Origin: Nectonema munidae
Taxonomy: Eukaryota; Nematomorpha; Nectonematoida; Nectonematidae
Length of the DNA stretch: 64,000 nucleotides
Direction: 5' to 3'
NCBI GenBank assembly: GCA_030549495.1
Contig: JAUIRK010001017.1
Span: forward strand, 186,001 to 250,000
Under the pieces are notes generated by a model. The model was not told the DNA's origin. It made no database searches and saw only the letters and a program-made list of their open reading frames with translations. A program made the position numbers and the translations under genes. Below, piece after piece: positions 21,117 through 32,557 of this stretch (the stretch's first letter is position 1; each line of letters starts with the position of its first letter).

Positions 21117-21647
21117 TCAAAGCATACAAAATCGATTGATTAAAATGTTTATAATAAAAAATAATGTCTTCAACAAAAATATCTGGCAAAAAAGGATACC
21201 TAATTCTATGTACGAGCTTTGATGAATTTCTTCTTTTATTCGAAGAGGGTGAGGCAGATCTATTTTCAATAAATCTAAAAATAGTAATTATCAGATGTAC
21301 GGTTAGAAATTAAGGAATAATATACCAGAAAATATATTTTCAAATGGGATTGATTTCATTTCATCAAAAAAATCTTGAATTGAATTCCCATTTGAAATGT
21401 ACTTACTTTCAATTTCCTTATAAAAATTAAAAATAGCATCATCAATAGACCTTAAATCCAATTTTTTAACAGAAAAGGAGATAAAATCTTTATGATTAAT
21501 TTGTGAAGAAAATTTAAACCAGAGTAAGTCTTCATCAGTAAGTATTTCTTTAAATTGATTTTGATGATCGGATTGCGGGAGGTATTTAACATGAAGTTCA
21601 AATGGGCCTTTACTCAAAGTAGATTTTATTAAATTATTATTATTCAT
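21117..21647 (-). CDS. Candidate two-exon gene, unknown function
   Basis: Exon 21647-21326 starts at ATG, stays open for 107 codons in very AT-rich DNA and ends TTTTCTG before GTATAT. The next exon starts at 21274 after TTACTATTTTTAG. Its open frame, LLKIDLPHPLRIKEEIHQSS then YIELGILFCQ, joins in phase through a GAT codon and runs to TGA at 21117. A second donor, G-GTATCC near 21201, could end this exon earlier and extend the gene. Exon 1 includes KGPFELHVKYLPQS and IFNFYKEIESKYIS. The series FYKEIES...DLLKIDLPHPL faintly recalls the RWD and pre-RING parts of FANCL; this is an unconfirmed impression and no zinc-binding RING is visible. No transposon motif was seen. Confidence 0.45.
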
Positions 21648-21938
21648 GAAAATTATAATTTTATAAGGAACAAAAATGCCATTTTAAAGCAAGATGAAAA
21701 AAAGCACAAAAAAATTTATGACTTTTTTATAGTTTTTTTAGTTTGTTGGTTGTTTGATGCGCCATCCATTTAGCCACCTATGCTGATTTACAGGCACTGC
21801 GCGTTGCCCGGCTTGTCTTTTTTAAAAAATTAAAATTCAAAAAATATATTAATATCAAAAAAAATAAATTAATAAACATTCAAATAAATAAAAAATAATC
21901 TTGTCTCTAAATCTAATGGAAACTCTACAATTTAATAG

Positions 21939-22720
21939 TCTATGTAATAATAAGAAAGTCTGTGTGTGTCACTGGAAGCATTTTGATTGATTGAAATTAT
22001 TTATATGTTTTGTGTGTATTTTTATATGGTCTGATAAGTTCATTTAATCGTGTATTATGGTATTATTGTTGATTAGTTAAATAAAGCATTCTGCACCCCA
22101 AAAGGGGGAAAAACTTTGTTAAAGGAGCGGAGTAAGGTTGGTTAGGTACAGGGTTTTGATAACTTAAGGTGTTGGCTTCGATCCCTCATCAAACCTACTT
22201 CCTCATAGTTCGATACAAGCGCGCAATTGTGCCTTTTCGATGAAAACACCCCACGGTACCTTTACCTTTATAGTGATTAGTTTTAGTTTTTATCATAGTT
22301 GTATCTTTTCTGTGTATTTTAGGCAGAATGATTATCTCTTATCTGATTGGTTAATTTTATACCAATGGAGAATTATAATATGATGTCATGATGGGTAATT
22401 GATTTTTAGCCTAGCTGTATCTTTTCTGTGTATTTTTCTACTGTATGATATTTTGTTAACCAATTCTAATATTGTGTATTGAATGGTGATGATATTTTTT
22501 GATTAAAATAAAACAAAGTCCTTAAAAAATGATTTAAAATAGCTACTAATTTCAAAATTAAATTTTTTTATCAACCATATTTGAAATAATTTATCTTCAT
22601 ATATAATTTTAATTTTATTTTAAACATTTTTAACTATTTTCCATTCAATTTTGGTGTTTATTTCGTTTGAAAATCAATCAAACCTCGAGGGAAGCGACAA
22701 ACATCCACGAAACCAGCTAG
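21939..22720 (+). mobile_element. Helitron-like element 1
   Basis: It starts TCTATGTAATAATAAG and GTCTGTGTGTGTCAC, like Helitron 5' ends, and finishes GCGACAAACATCCACG...CTAG followed by T. The 3' end aligns with that at 24600 (GCG.GAAAC..CCACG.NACC.RCTAG). A family A SINE has inserted at 22123-22270. A 28-bp block with TGTATCTTTTCTGTGTATTT occurs twice, near 22301 and 22422. No Rep/helicase sequence is present. Confidence 0.5.
22123..22270 (+). mobile_element. tRNA-derived SINE, family A
   Basis: GGAGCGGAGTAAGGTTGG leads into box A TTGGTTAGGTACAGGG, box B TTGGCTTCGATCCCTC, and the constant body GTTCGATACAAGCGCGCAAT ending CCCCACGGTACCTTTACC. Confidence 0.85.
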
Positions 22721-23239
22721 TTTATCTATATATTATAATAGCCTAGCGTCAGTTTATATTATAATAGCTAGCGCATGTATGTCTGGGTGTTTTCCTGAAG
22801 GCATTTTTATTGGTCCAAATATAATTATTGATTGACATAAATTTCACCAATCATAATCAGATCATCATACTGTCGTAAAAATACGCACAAATCATACAGT
22901 GTACCCATAGTAATCCAAAAAAGTAAAAAGTCTAGTAGGAGGTTAACTTTTAAAATATGCTACTTTATATAAATAAACCAACTCATCACACCATTAAAAA
23001 ATACAGTCCAAACATATAGCGTAAACTCTTAAGGCATAAAACTATACATAACCCTAAAAATTATATTGACCCCTCTGGTTGTAAGATTTAATATGTTTTT
23101 TGCAATCAATTTCAACCTATCTTAAACAATTATGCTATGGTGAATTGAATGATCTTTTGTAGAAAATAAATCAAATTTGTAGGAAAAAGTGATTTAAAAT
23201 AGATATTGATCTATAAAATAAATTTTTTACGAAAAATAT

Positions 23240-24230
23240 TTAAAATAATTTAATCACATATATACTATGTTCAACTCAATTTTGATCTTTATTTTGTTGA
23301 AAATTAAATAAAACATGTCAAAAAGACATTTAAAAATTTCAATTTTTGTAAATAAATAAATTTTTACACATATATACCCACTTTCAAGTGGTTATGATCT
23401 TCTTAGAGTTCATATGCTTTTTGCATTTCTCTTATCTTTTATGAACGATATAAAAAACTTTTATCACAAATATACCCACTTTGAAGTATATTAAATTCAA
23501 TTATGATTTTAGTTTGTCTGAAAATGAATAATACCTGTCAAAAAGTGATTTAAATTAGCGATTTTCCTCAAATTGCAGATTTTTCCAAATAAATAGATTT
23601 TTACACATATAAACCAACTTTAAAGTGGTCATGATCGTTTTAGATTTCATATACTTTTTGAAAACAATTTTCAATCTAATTTACCGAATTGTGATATGGT
23701 AAATTCAATATTCATCATATTTTTTGATTAAAATCAAATAAAGTTGTGAAAAAAGTTATTTAAAATAGTTACATACCAATAGTTGAATAACTATTCAACA
23801 TATAATAGTTAAATTTTTTATGAAAGATATTTGAAATAATTTTATAATATATGTACACATTTTTAAGTATCTTCAATTCAATTGTGATGTTTATTTATTT
23901 TGAAAATCATAAATAGATTTTGGCACATATATACCCATTTTCAACTAGATTAAATGTAATGGTGATGTTCATTTTTCCAAAACCAATTTAAACCTTTCAA
24001 AAACGATTTAAAAATATGATTTTCGAAAAATTTTCCAGTTTTAGAAATAAATTAAATTTACACATATATCTATTTTCAAGTATGCTGATTTCAATGGTGA
24101 TGTTTTTTTTGTTTGAAACTAAATCAAAACCTGTTAAAAAGCCATTAAAACATAGCAATTTTATTCAAATTGGTGAGTTTTATAAATAAATAGACTTTTA
24201 CCAATATATACTTCTTTTTAATTATGTTGA
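23240..24230. repeat. Degenerate tandem array, unit about 100-150 bp
   Basis: A block like TTTTTACACATATATACCCA followed by CTTTCAAG recurs near 23355, 23460, 23590, 23915, 24058 and 24198. Each copy is followed by a TCAATTNTGATNTTTATTT block, a TTTGAAAATNAAATAAA block and a CTGTCAAAAAGNNATTTAAA block. Less conserved units extend back to about 22480. Confidence 0.65.
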
Positions 24231-24394
24231 ATTCAATTTAGATTTTTTTTTAAACAAAATATACCCGTTCTTCAGCCAAGAAGTTATAGATAACCCTAAA
24301 ATTAGAAACAAATTCATAACAATACAATTCATTATATGAAAATACACAAAAATATCAAACGTTTAAATGGTAAAAGATAAAGGATAAACCAATT

Positions 24395-24570
24395 GGGTTA
24401 CAAAAGATCCTTTCTCTATGCGGATCAATCGCTTGCTTCGCTAGAAACAAGCACTCTACCAATGATCTTATAATACAAGCGAAGCAAAAAACAATAACTC
24501 AACCACAGATCCCCTATGTTTTTAGCGAACCAAGAAACAAACTCTCTACCAATGATTCTATATTCTGAGG
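24395..24570 (-). repeat. Duplicated tRNA-like box A blocks
   Basis: On the minus strand TCATTGGTAGAGTGCTTGTT and TCATTGGTAGAGAGTTTGTT occur about 95 bp apart, each like a tRNA box A and D arm. The distal one is followed by GCGATTGATCCGC, a poor box B. No complete cloverleaf forms. Confidence 0.35.
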
Positions 24571-24732
24571 AAAGCGTGAAACGCCCACGCTACCGACTAG
24601 TATTATATATATTTTATTAAATTACATCATATTTTGTTTTATTTCTATATCTCCATTAAGCAGTTCTAGACGTTAGGCTTTATGGTTGAATTAAGCTTGA
24701 TGAATCATAGTTATTGTTATTATAGTTTTAAG

Positions 24733-24805
24733 ATATAGCAGCCATGTGGATCGAACCCTTGATATTCAACTGCTCAAAGATATATTTACCAACTAAATTA
24801 ATTAA
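24733..24805 (-). mobile_element. tRNA-derived remnant
   Basis: The minus strand reads TTTAGTTGGTAAATATATC (box A) and then CAAGGGTTCGATCCACATGG (box B) at tRNA spacing. Stems are too decayed for a functional tRNA. Confidence 0.4.
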
Positions 24806-25112
24806 ATTACACAAATGGAATAACTGTGAAATACTAGCAACCAAATAACTTTGTTCCACTATTGATAAAGAAATATTTTGATTTTGAAAAATTGTTTCAC
24901 AGAAATTTTATAATTATCAAAATCCTCGAAAATGTTTTATATAAGTCTTAATATTGAAAGTTTTGCGAAAAAAAATTTTATTCAATATCCCTTCTACACT
25001 CTACCCCCCCCCCTTCCCCACTCGGTCACTAAGAAAATTAAAATATCCCATCAAGTATATGGTAATATCTTTGGATTCATCGATATTAATGATGAATACT
25101 CAGCTTATATAC

Positions 25113-25179
25113 AAAGGTAAAGTTACTCAAGTCCTTGAGTTATCGAAACCTAGTATCTAACCAACCTTACTCACGCCCA
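25113..25179 (-). mobile_element. SINE family A with a central deletion
   Basis: The tail AAAGGTAAAGTTAC is joined directly to the head GTCCTTGAGTTATCGAAACC and ACCAACCTTACTCACGCCC. About 80 bp of the body, including TTTTCATCGAGAAG and box B, is missing. Confidence 0.75.
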
Positions 25180-25184
25180 TAATT

Positions 25185-26000
25185 TCTCTACTACAAGAGC
25201 CATTAGTCTTCTGTATTACCAAAAACATAAATCTCATGTTTTTTGTTAAATAAATCTAGAACTGATATTTTTAAATTAATTATTTTTATATTATTTTTTT
25301 TTATACAACTTGAATAATTCTAACTTTTTTCGTCTGTTTTTTCCACACACTTTGAATTACTTCTTATGTAAAAAGTATTTTTTTTTATAAATATTTAAAC
25401 TATATAAGCTTATTTTACAATAATATTTAACTAGTCATAACCCTAGATAAAAATATTGAAAAGTACACTATTAAAAAAATATATTATATTTATATACACT
25501 AGAATTTTTCTTCATTATACTCTTTTTAAAATTCTAATAAAACTTAACGAAGTTCTTGTGCTATACTCTGACTATAATTCTTGGTTCTTATTTTTGAAAA
25601 TATCCTAAAAAATAATTTTAAATATATTGATTTGCCAACTTTAATCTCCATTGATTTTTTGATAAATGTCATCTAAATTTTTGTGTCTAAAAATTATCTT
25701 ATTTTTAAATATTTTTTTAATTCTTTGTAATATTTGCTAATAAGAAAACCTCCTTTTTATCAAATCAAAACAATAGTGTTCGCCACGTTAGTTATTCTTT
25801 GTGTGATTGTTGTATAATTTTATTAATTTGCTTGATAAGTTTATAACAAATTCTTATCTGTTCTCCACCTATGACACAAATTTTTCTTTCAGGATTATAT
25901 TTTCTTAGTTAAAATGTCATGTACCATCCAACTTTAAAGATGACCGTGTATCCGATTTTTTACAATTCTAAACAATCGTTGAGGCTTGCATTGCATGTGG
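25185..26000. other. AT-rich stretch, nothing recognised
   Basis: No exon or element boundary is supported. Confidence 0.4.
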
Positions 26001-27263
26001 AATAATAAGAGTTAAATCAGCTTTACAAGGAAGAATTTTAAATGATGATGTTTCAGTAATTTTAAATTTAGAAATGTAATGCTACAAAATATCAATCCGA
26101 TAGTGAACAATGTTGTTGCCATCTTCATCAGTACCATAATACCTTTTGTGACACCCATGTATTCTCTCCAATTTTTTCAGTAGACAATGTCTAATAATAA
26201 TCAGCAAATTCTTCAAACAAGTCATTGTAATATTTTTAAAGAAGTCTGATATGAGTATTTCTCAATAAAGAATAGGACCACTCAGCTTTGTCTCTTTGAG
26301 TGACATCAACCCATGGACTGTTGCAAATAACTTTCTCATTTATTGGAAATTTTTTTTGAATATCTAAGAGTTCATCTTTATAATAAAGTTGAACTGCCTA
26401 ATCGGTCATACTTTTTTTGTGTTATTTCTCCATAATTTAGCAATTTGTTCATCAATATTTTTATTGTACCAACTAAAAATATTGTTTTCGGATCCATGAA
26501 GATAGACATTTATATTCACCACAGAGTTTTTTTTAAATTATTTGTTTTACAATTCTAGTGGCAAATTTTCTTCCAATGTGTTCCATGGAAGATTATGCAT
26601 TGTAGGCTCTCACCTTTGAAGAATAACATTGAAGTTTGTAGAAATATTCATTTGCGTATATAGTAGAACGGACTCCAATAATATTTCCTTAAGCCATGAA
26701 GATAACCTTTTTAAACGGGCGTCACAAAATTGTTCAAAAAAGTAAGATTTCAAGCTTGAAAGTTTATTCAAGACTCTCTCCTTACATTTTTCCAAAGAAA
26801 GCCATTGTACAGAAAATTGTTTTAAAACGAAATCATATTCTTGGTTAAAAAATTCAAAATAATCCAAGCTATGGGTAAATTATGTTGAACTATAAAGTTG
26901 GATATCATAACTTCGGCATTCAAAACTTTTTTTAAATGAGCTTTCTATATCTCCAGTAAATTATGAAGAGAGACAGCTTTGTTTTTTCCATGATAAATGA
27001 GCTTGTATATGCAATAATTTATTATAATGATATTTGATACCTTAAATACCATTTTCGCTGCAGCCTAAATCCCTGCGGCATGAAACACAATTAAATTTGA
27101 ATTTATTTGCCTTGTCTTCTTTTATAGGATAAATTACTTTCCATTCGTTTTTTAATGGACTACAATTACTTTCAACTACTAAATCTTGATATTTAGTAGT
27201 TTCAACTTTGTAATGTCTTTTAGACGTCATTTTGTTACTTAGTTTGCTTGAGTTGAAAACCAA
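26000..27263 (-). pseudogene. Decayed hAT transposase
   Basis: The minus-strand frame at 26610-26867 contains FSVQWLSLEKCKERVLNKLS and LKSYFFEQF, the SVRWLSLEKCVERVL motif of hAT transposases. The frame at 27042-27263 holds WKVIYPIKEDKANKFKFNCV and SCRRDLGCSENG, resembling a degraded BED-type zinc-finger start. The order (N-terminal at higher coordinates) fits one minus-strand gene. Intervening frames are full of stops, and terminal repeats were not located. Confidence 0.6.
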
Positions 27264-27449
27264 TAGATAAAAAATAAAACTTTGAGACAGGTAGAAAGCA
27301 ACTAAACGGAGAGTTTCCTACCTCCGTTCTAAATTTCTAAATTCTAAATTTGAACTAATAATTTGCATCATGCTATATCTTTTTCTTTACGGCCCTGGAA
27401 ACAAATAATAACGGTAGAATTCAAATGATCAAAATAAAATATATCCACC

Positions 27450-27545
27450 GTTTTGGAGTCGGGAAAATATTTTGCAACTCCGACTCCACTTATTTATAAT
27501 TTTTCGATCCCGACTCCACTTATTTGTAATTTTACGACTGAAACT
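27450..27545. repeat. GACTCC-rich repeat block
   Basis: GGAGTCGGG, CAACTCCGACTCCAC and CCCGACTCCACTTATTTGT recur within 95 bp. A related block (GACTCCGACTCTGAC, GACTCCACCGACTC) lies at 28615-28708. The two may be the ends of one larger, interrupted element. Confidence 0.4.
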
Positions 27546-27565
27546 TCTCTCCAAGTCAAGTCAGC

Positions 27566-27930
27566 ATGACAATAGTTTTGCTTGCCCGTGTTCCATTTGC
27601 TTCTACCTACAAGTGTGAGGAAGGGTTTTCAACTCTTATAAATTTAAAAACAAGAAATAAAGACAGATTGCTTGTTGTAGATGACATAAAACATGTTCCA
27701 ACAAACATTAGGCCATTAATTTTAAGCTTGCTGCTCAAGTACAACTGCAGATATTGCACTAATTCAGCTAAATACCCGTTGAAACCTGCTAAAAAATGTT
27801 AGGTTATATGTTTCTTTCCTTTTCCTTCACAGAAAATTAAATGATTAATCACGCTGTTTATAGCTGGTCGTCCGGGATCTTTTATCATCTCGGCAAGGAG
27901 TCACGCGTGCATAAACGTTGGGAAACACTG
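27566..27930 (+). pseudogene. 3' end of a hAT element: dimerisation domain and terminal repeat
   Basis: The plus-strand frame contains FASTYKCEEGFSTLINLKTR and NKDRLLVVDD, the C-terminal hAT dimerisation signature (STYLCEQGFSTLVNIKTKNRNRL). About 130 bp further on, the sequence ends CGTTGGGAAACACTG, the reverse of the common hAT terminus CAGTGTTTCCCAAC. The rest of the transposase is absent upstream. Confidence 0.75.
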
Positions 27931-28012
27931 AATTATAACTAATGTTAAAAGTGTAATAACATATACCATATTTCTAGGTTGTTTGTGAATACTGATTTTG
28001 GATGCTCATTAA

Positions 28013-28134
28013 CTCTTTGAGTACCGGTGGGATACAGGTGTCCCAAAAAATTGAAATCGTCTGCTTTAGATATATAAAATTGCATTGAAAAATAAAGCAG
28101 ACGATTAGTCTTCAAAATTCTGGTCCTCAAAGGG
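28013..28134. mobile_element. TTAA-type MITE, subfamily B
   Basis: Intact TTAA lies on both sides. The left end CTCTTTGAGTACC pairs with TGGTCCTCAAAGGG at the right. The core holds AAATCGTCTGCTTTAGATAT and, inverted, AATAAAGCAGACGATTAG, so the middle can fold into a hairpin. The same plan is seen at 46964-47085. Confidence 0.88.
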
Positions 28135-28614
28135 TTAACAGATGTCCTAAATTTTACACGCTTTATTTTCCAATGCAAAATGTTTGATCTATTTTCTTTA
28201 GCATAGTTTATTAAAATGTTTTATTTATTTATATTTGTTTAGTGTCTTTCCTACTTTGTCTTCAAAAAGATTTTCAAATTATTGTCTATAATCTTTTATC
28301 TAAGCCAAAATAATAGCATTCAAAAACTAAATTAATCCTAAATTATTTTTTCAAAAGTATTTTAAAAAATTTTTCCAAAATTCTGTACTCATAAACTGAA
28401 CTCTCTTCGTTTACAAGTTTTTTTACGTGTAATAAAAAAATTCATTCTTCAATTTTATTGAATTTTTCAGCCTTTTTCTATGAGTTTCAATAACATAACA
28501 TTAGCCCAAAATGATAAACATTTTTTATGTTGCGTTTTTGCAACGTTAAGCACTAAATAGAGTGTCTATTAATTTATTTTTTAATCTAACAATTATGAAT
28601 AAAACTATTTTTAA

Positions 28615-28708
28615 AATCGGAGTCAGTGTCGCCATAATAATTACGACTCCGACTCTGACTACTTCTTAAAACGTGCGACTCCACCGACTCTAACTCCACA
28701 ACCATGGG
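28615..28708. repeat. GACTCC-rich repeat block
   Basis: ATCGGAGTCAGTG, TACGACTCCGACTCTGACTA and CGACTCCACCGACTC repeat here, related to 27450-27545 on the other side of the hAT fragment and MITE. Confidence 0.4.
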
Positions 28709-28719
28709 CATGTCCCATC

Positions 28720-29990
28720 TAACAACTAATTTGTAAAGTTTAATGTAGGTATAAAAATAATATATCAACAAAAATTTTAAGTTTAAAACGAATTTCCCGT
28801 TGTTTTGATATATGGAGTTTGGGATATAAATTTTCAATTTAAAATCTTATTTTTATACATTGAATTTTTTTTCATTGTATATCAATTATATTCATTAACA
28901 CTATACTTTTTATTAATTTTCTTCCCTTGATACCCAAGAAGAAAATATTTCCATATTCTATCCTCCTTACGAAAATACTATTTTCTTCATTTTTCTCATA
29001 ATTAACTTTTGTTAGCCATTTTTCTTTTTTTAACTTGCCTAATATCAATATTCCATTTTTAAAATACATACTTATATGTTGCCATGTTATTTTTGATAAT
29101 CCACCTTCGTCTTTTTATCAAATTGTCTTTGTCACCCTCTTTATCTTTATTTTTACTTTCCTATCTTTATCGATCATTGTGTTAGCTTTTTGGCTTTTAT
29201 TTAGTGCTCAAGTTATTTAATTTTAACTAAATCATGTCTTTATTGTTTTTTACTCCTTTGTATTTTAAAATTTTAAATACAAAACTAAATCAATTCTCAA
29301 TTCCCTTTGCACAAAGAATCACGTTTGCTTCTAAAAATTATTGTGCGATGAAAAAGATATAATAGTAATAATAATGACATACAATAATAATTTAAGGTAA
29401 TCAATATCTTCTTTTTGAGTACAACATTCTTTCTGTTTAGAGTTGATCTTTGATGAATAAAATTTCCTTGCAGTCGTGAATGTGTTTGAAGGAAAGAAGA
29501 TTATAATGGGCAATGAATCTAAATTCGTTTCAAGTTTACTTTTCACTTTTCTTTCATTTAAGTGTTTTAACAGAATCCTTTTTAGTGGAAATAGGTCTTT
29601 TTGATAAAAGTGTCTTTATAAATATATCATTTTCGAGGCTTAAATTCACTAATATTTCACCCACTCTCTTTATAATCTACGAACGAATTCGATTAACGCT
29701 TATCAAATCGTTAATTTACCTGTATTAATTTCTCAGAAAAGGGTGATATCTATTATTATCCCTTGATGCCTTCTAGAAGTTTCCCTTACAATAACATTGG
29801 TGGTTAATTTTATTCTTCTTTTCTTATATTAGCAAATTTTTCATTCATAAAGAATGTATTGGTCTTATCGCACTAAACCCAGAAGACTTTTCTCTCGTCC
29901 TACTTGGCTGAGAGCCATTTTAGTGAATTAAATTTTTTGATAAATAACTAATATGTATTTAATAGAGGATATTAAAGATTGAACTACTCT
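28720..29990. other. AT-rich stretch, nothing recognised
   Basis: Several short open frames are present, all of low complexity. No splice-bounded exon or repeat end could be supported. Confidence 0.45.
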
Positions 29991-30529
29991 TACAATAAGC
30001 CCTTCACAAGAAATTTTAAGGGGGCCACAGAAAAAAATATGATTTCCATAAAATACACGTAGAAAAGTCACAAAACAAGTTATAAGTTCGTATTGATATA
30101 GATGGATGTTTAAAATTAAAAAGGTAAGTTGACGAAAAAACACATTTTTATTTATAAAAATGCCCCAAAGCTTTTTCGATTTTTCTATATTATATATTAT
30201 ATACATATGATACAAAAACTATTTTAGCATCTATATCTTGAAACTTTATATAAAAATTCTATCTTAATGAACTTTTTTATAGTTTTGTTTCCACATCTAC
30301 TAGGTTTAGAGTTTAGACCGTTAATATTAAGTGAAAAAGACTTAATTGGAAAGCAACTCTAATTCTAAACTATTATGAAAAAAGATATGCTTTAGAAGCA
30401 CTATAATTTTTGAAAGAATTTTACAGTTTTTTTGCGTTGATGTTATGTTTTTTGAATGAATAACTTCATGAAAAAGTTACGAATTTTCGTTTTGTCCTCC
30501 AAAAAATAGAAAAATATATAAAAAACTTT

Positions 30530-30597
30530 ATGGGGCCATACGATAATATTTAGGCAAAAAGGGGGCCATGGTAGAAAAAAGGTTGAAAACCCTTGGT
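30530..30597. mobile_element. Possible hAT right end
   Basis: GGGGGCCATGGTAGAAAAAA followed by GGTTGAAAACCCTTGG resembles a hAT terminus read inward from CCAAGGGTTTTCAACC. A GGGGGCC block at 30010 might belong to the other end, but no duplication was found. Confidence 0.3.
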
Positions 30598-30865
30598 ATA
30601 GAGCATGGGTATAACCTCAAGAGATTGGACAAGGAACACCACTCCTCAGAATTTTTGGACACTATCCTCGAAAACCATAAAAGTATAAAGAGATAAAAAC
30701 AGCCCCTAATATCTTTTAGTCACCATAACCCAATTTATACCGTTGACATTTGTATAAAATTATGTTTTTTTAATAAGGTTTACTACAATTAAATAATCTC
30801 CTTCTGTGGTATTAAATTTGAAGATTTAAATATCTATGTGGTATTATACCATTCATTTCGGTATC

Positions 30866-31121
30866 CAGTGTCGTACCAAGGGAGATAGAAGGGGCAGTCC
30901 GCCGCGGGTATAGAATTTATTTGTATATCAATAAAATTTAATCGAGATATTTTAGACTTAAGTAGTAATGTAATAATGGTTTGCTACACTCTTTATTACA
31001 ATTTTCCATACCTATATACTTGTATTTTTAAGTTTTGGGCGCTTTGAAGGTATATTTGAAATTTTGATTGGCGGCAAAATTAGCATCCGCCATAGGGTCA
31101 TTAAAGATAGCTACGCCACTC
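30866..31121. mobile_element. hAT MITE, CAGTGNCGTA family
   Basis: The left end CAGTGTCGTACCAAGG and right end GATAGCTACGCCACT are inverted repeats with differences. Flanks TCGGTATC and TCTGTATC form an 8-bp duplication with one mismatch. GTCCGCCGCGGG and GCATCCGCCATAGGG lie inside the two ends. Confidence 0.75.
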
Positions 31122-31389
31122 TCTGTATCCGTATTAAATAAATGTTTTACAAGTCGACATTAGTGTTTTTAGAAATTTTGTTATCATCAAGAACTATGTC
31201 ATTTTGAGGAATTGAAATTTTTTCTTTTTATTGGCTCCTAATTCAAAAGAAGGGCATCATAATTTGCATTTAATAAATCCAAAACTAAGTACATAGAAGA
31301 ATTCTTTTTTTAACTAAATTGCAGGAAAAAGTTTCAATTTCTCAAAATATATTTTTAAAAATGACAGCATATGTGATAAGAAATTCTTG

Positions 31390-31766
31390 ATGAAAGCAAA
31401 ACAAATGAACCACAAGCAGAACTAAGTGAAGAAGAATATGAAGAAGAGTATGTAAAACACTCATCAGCTATGCCAGCATTTGAAGCGCGTATTACATGGT
31501 AAAGTTAGCAGGAAGAGTTTCTGCAAAAAGTTTGTAATTTTTCCTCTGAATGAAAGAACTCGCTGTTAAAAAACGCTAACATATGATTTTTTTTCGTGGA
31601 AGCTATATTTAATTTGTTGCTTTATTAAGTATACTACCTCTTAATAATGTTTTATTTACTTAGTGTACTGGTAAAAATAATTTGGAAAAAATTCTAGTTA
31701 TCCGAACATTTCCGTTATCTGAACGGTGCCGAAACTCTAGATGTTTCGATTTGAGAGGATATACTA
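31390..31766 (+). mobile_element. 3' remnant of a second Tigger/pogo-like element
   Basis: The right end TTTGAGAGGATATACTA is the reverse of CAGTATATCCTCTCAAA-type pogo/Tigger ends, and the subterminal TTATCCGAACATTTCCGTTA is also typical. Upstream a frame encodes AELSEEEYEEEYVKHSSAMP, like an acidic C-terminal tail. The left part is missing. Confidence 0.5.
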
Positions 31767-31769
31767 TAG

Positions 31770-32550
31770 CAGAAAATTAAAAAATATTTTTGAAAATGTT
31801 TTCAAAAAGATTATTTAGAGAATTGACAAATGTCCATAAGATTCATTTAAATTTGCTGTAGGTGCTTTTTATTTTTCTATGCTGAGAAGTTTTAGACTTA
31901 ATGTATCAATTAATGCTGAAATTGCGTCTCACTACACGTCATAAGTTCATGGTCATGACTTTTTGAAAACAGTTTATTTAAATTTCATGGCAATTCTCAT
32001 TTAAATGCCACCTTTTTTCTGTGATGCACTTATATTACGCATGTAATATAACAGTTGCGATACCTTATATTCGTTATACCAATACATGAGCAAACGTGTA
32101 TGAGTGGGGTGGTGGTGCATCAGTGCTAAATGCCGATGTTTTGTTAGCTAACATTTTCTACCTTGTTTGACTATAATGTTTGCCTAATAACAGTACCTCT
32201 TCACACATACGCTCACTTAGGTATTGGATACATGCTTCTATTACTCTTATTCTGAATGAAACCAAACTGTTTAGACTTTAGACGTCTCTTGTTCAAGTAT
32301 GGGAGAATGGATTGAGTAGTTTTTTTGGCGCAATATTAGACACCTCAATAATAGTGTATCTTTTGCATATTAGGTATTTATATTATATATATATATATTT
32401 TTTGGTTTAATCCACCTATTCAAAAAGTATTTTATGTATATTAGCATTTTTTTAGAGGAAATGTGGGCCATCATTTTTTATATCATTACCATTTTTATTA
32501 GGTTTTCAAATGGTACTGACTTAAAAATTTCAGCAAAAGAGCAAAAGAGT
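31770..32550. other. AT-rich stretch, nothing recognised
   Basis: A short (TA)n run lies near 32380. No exon or element end is supported. Confidence 0.4.
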
Positions 32551-32557
32551 AAGTTAA

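Larger units (their letters stand above)
22725..24600 (+). mobile_element. Helitron-like element 2 with internal tandem array
   Basis: The 5' side TCTATATATTATAATAGCC followed by ATGTATGTCTGGGTG resembles Helitron starts. The 3' end has a small hairpin AGCGTG-AAACGCC-CACGCT, then ACCGA and terminal CTAG followed by T, the layout expected of a Helitron 3' terminus. It begins four bases after the end of element 1, a tandem arrangement known for Helitrons. The interior is a degenerate minisatellite (see 23240-24230). There is no coding sequence. Confidence 0.5.

Noticed and set aside
29928-30215. 95-codon minus-strand frame
   Set aside because: No motif and no splice support; consistent with chance in AT-rich DNA.
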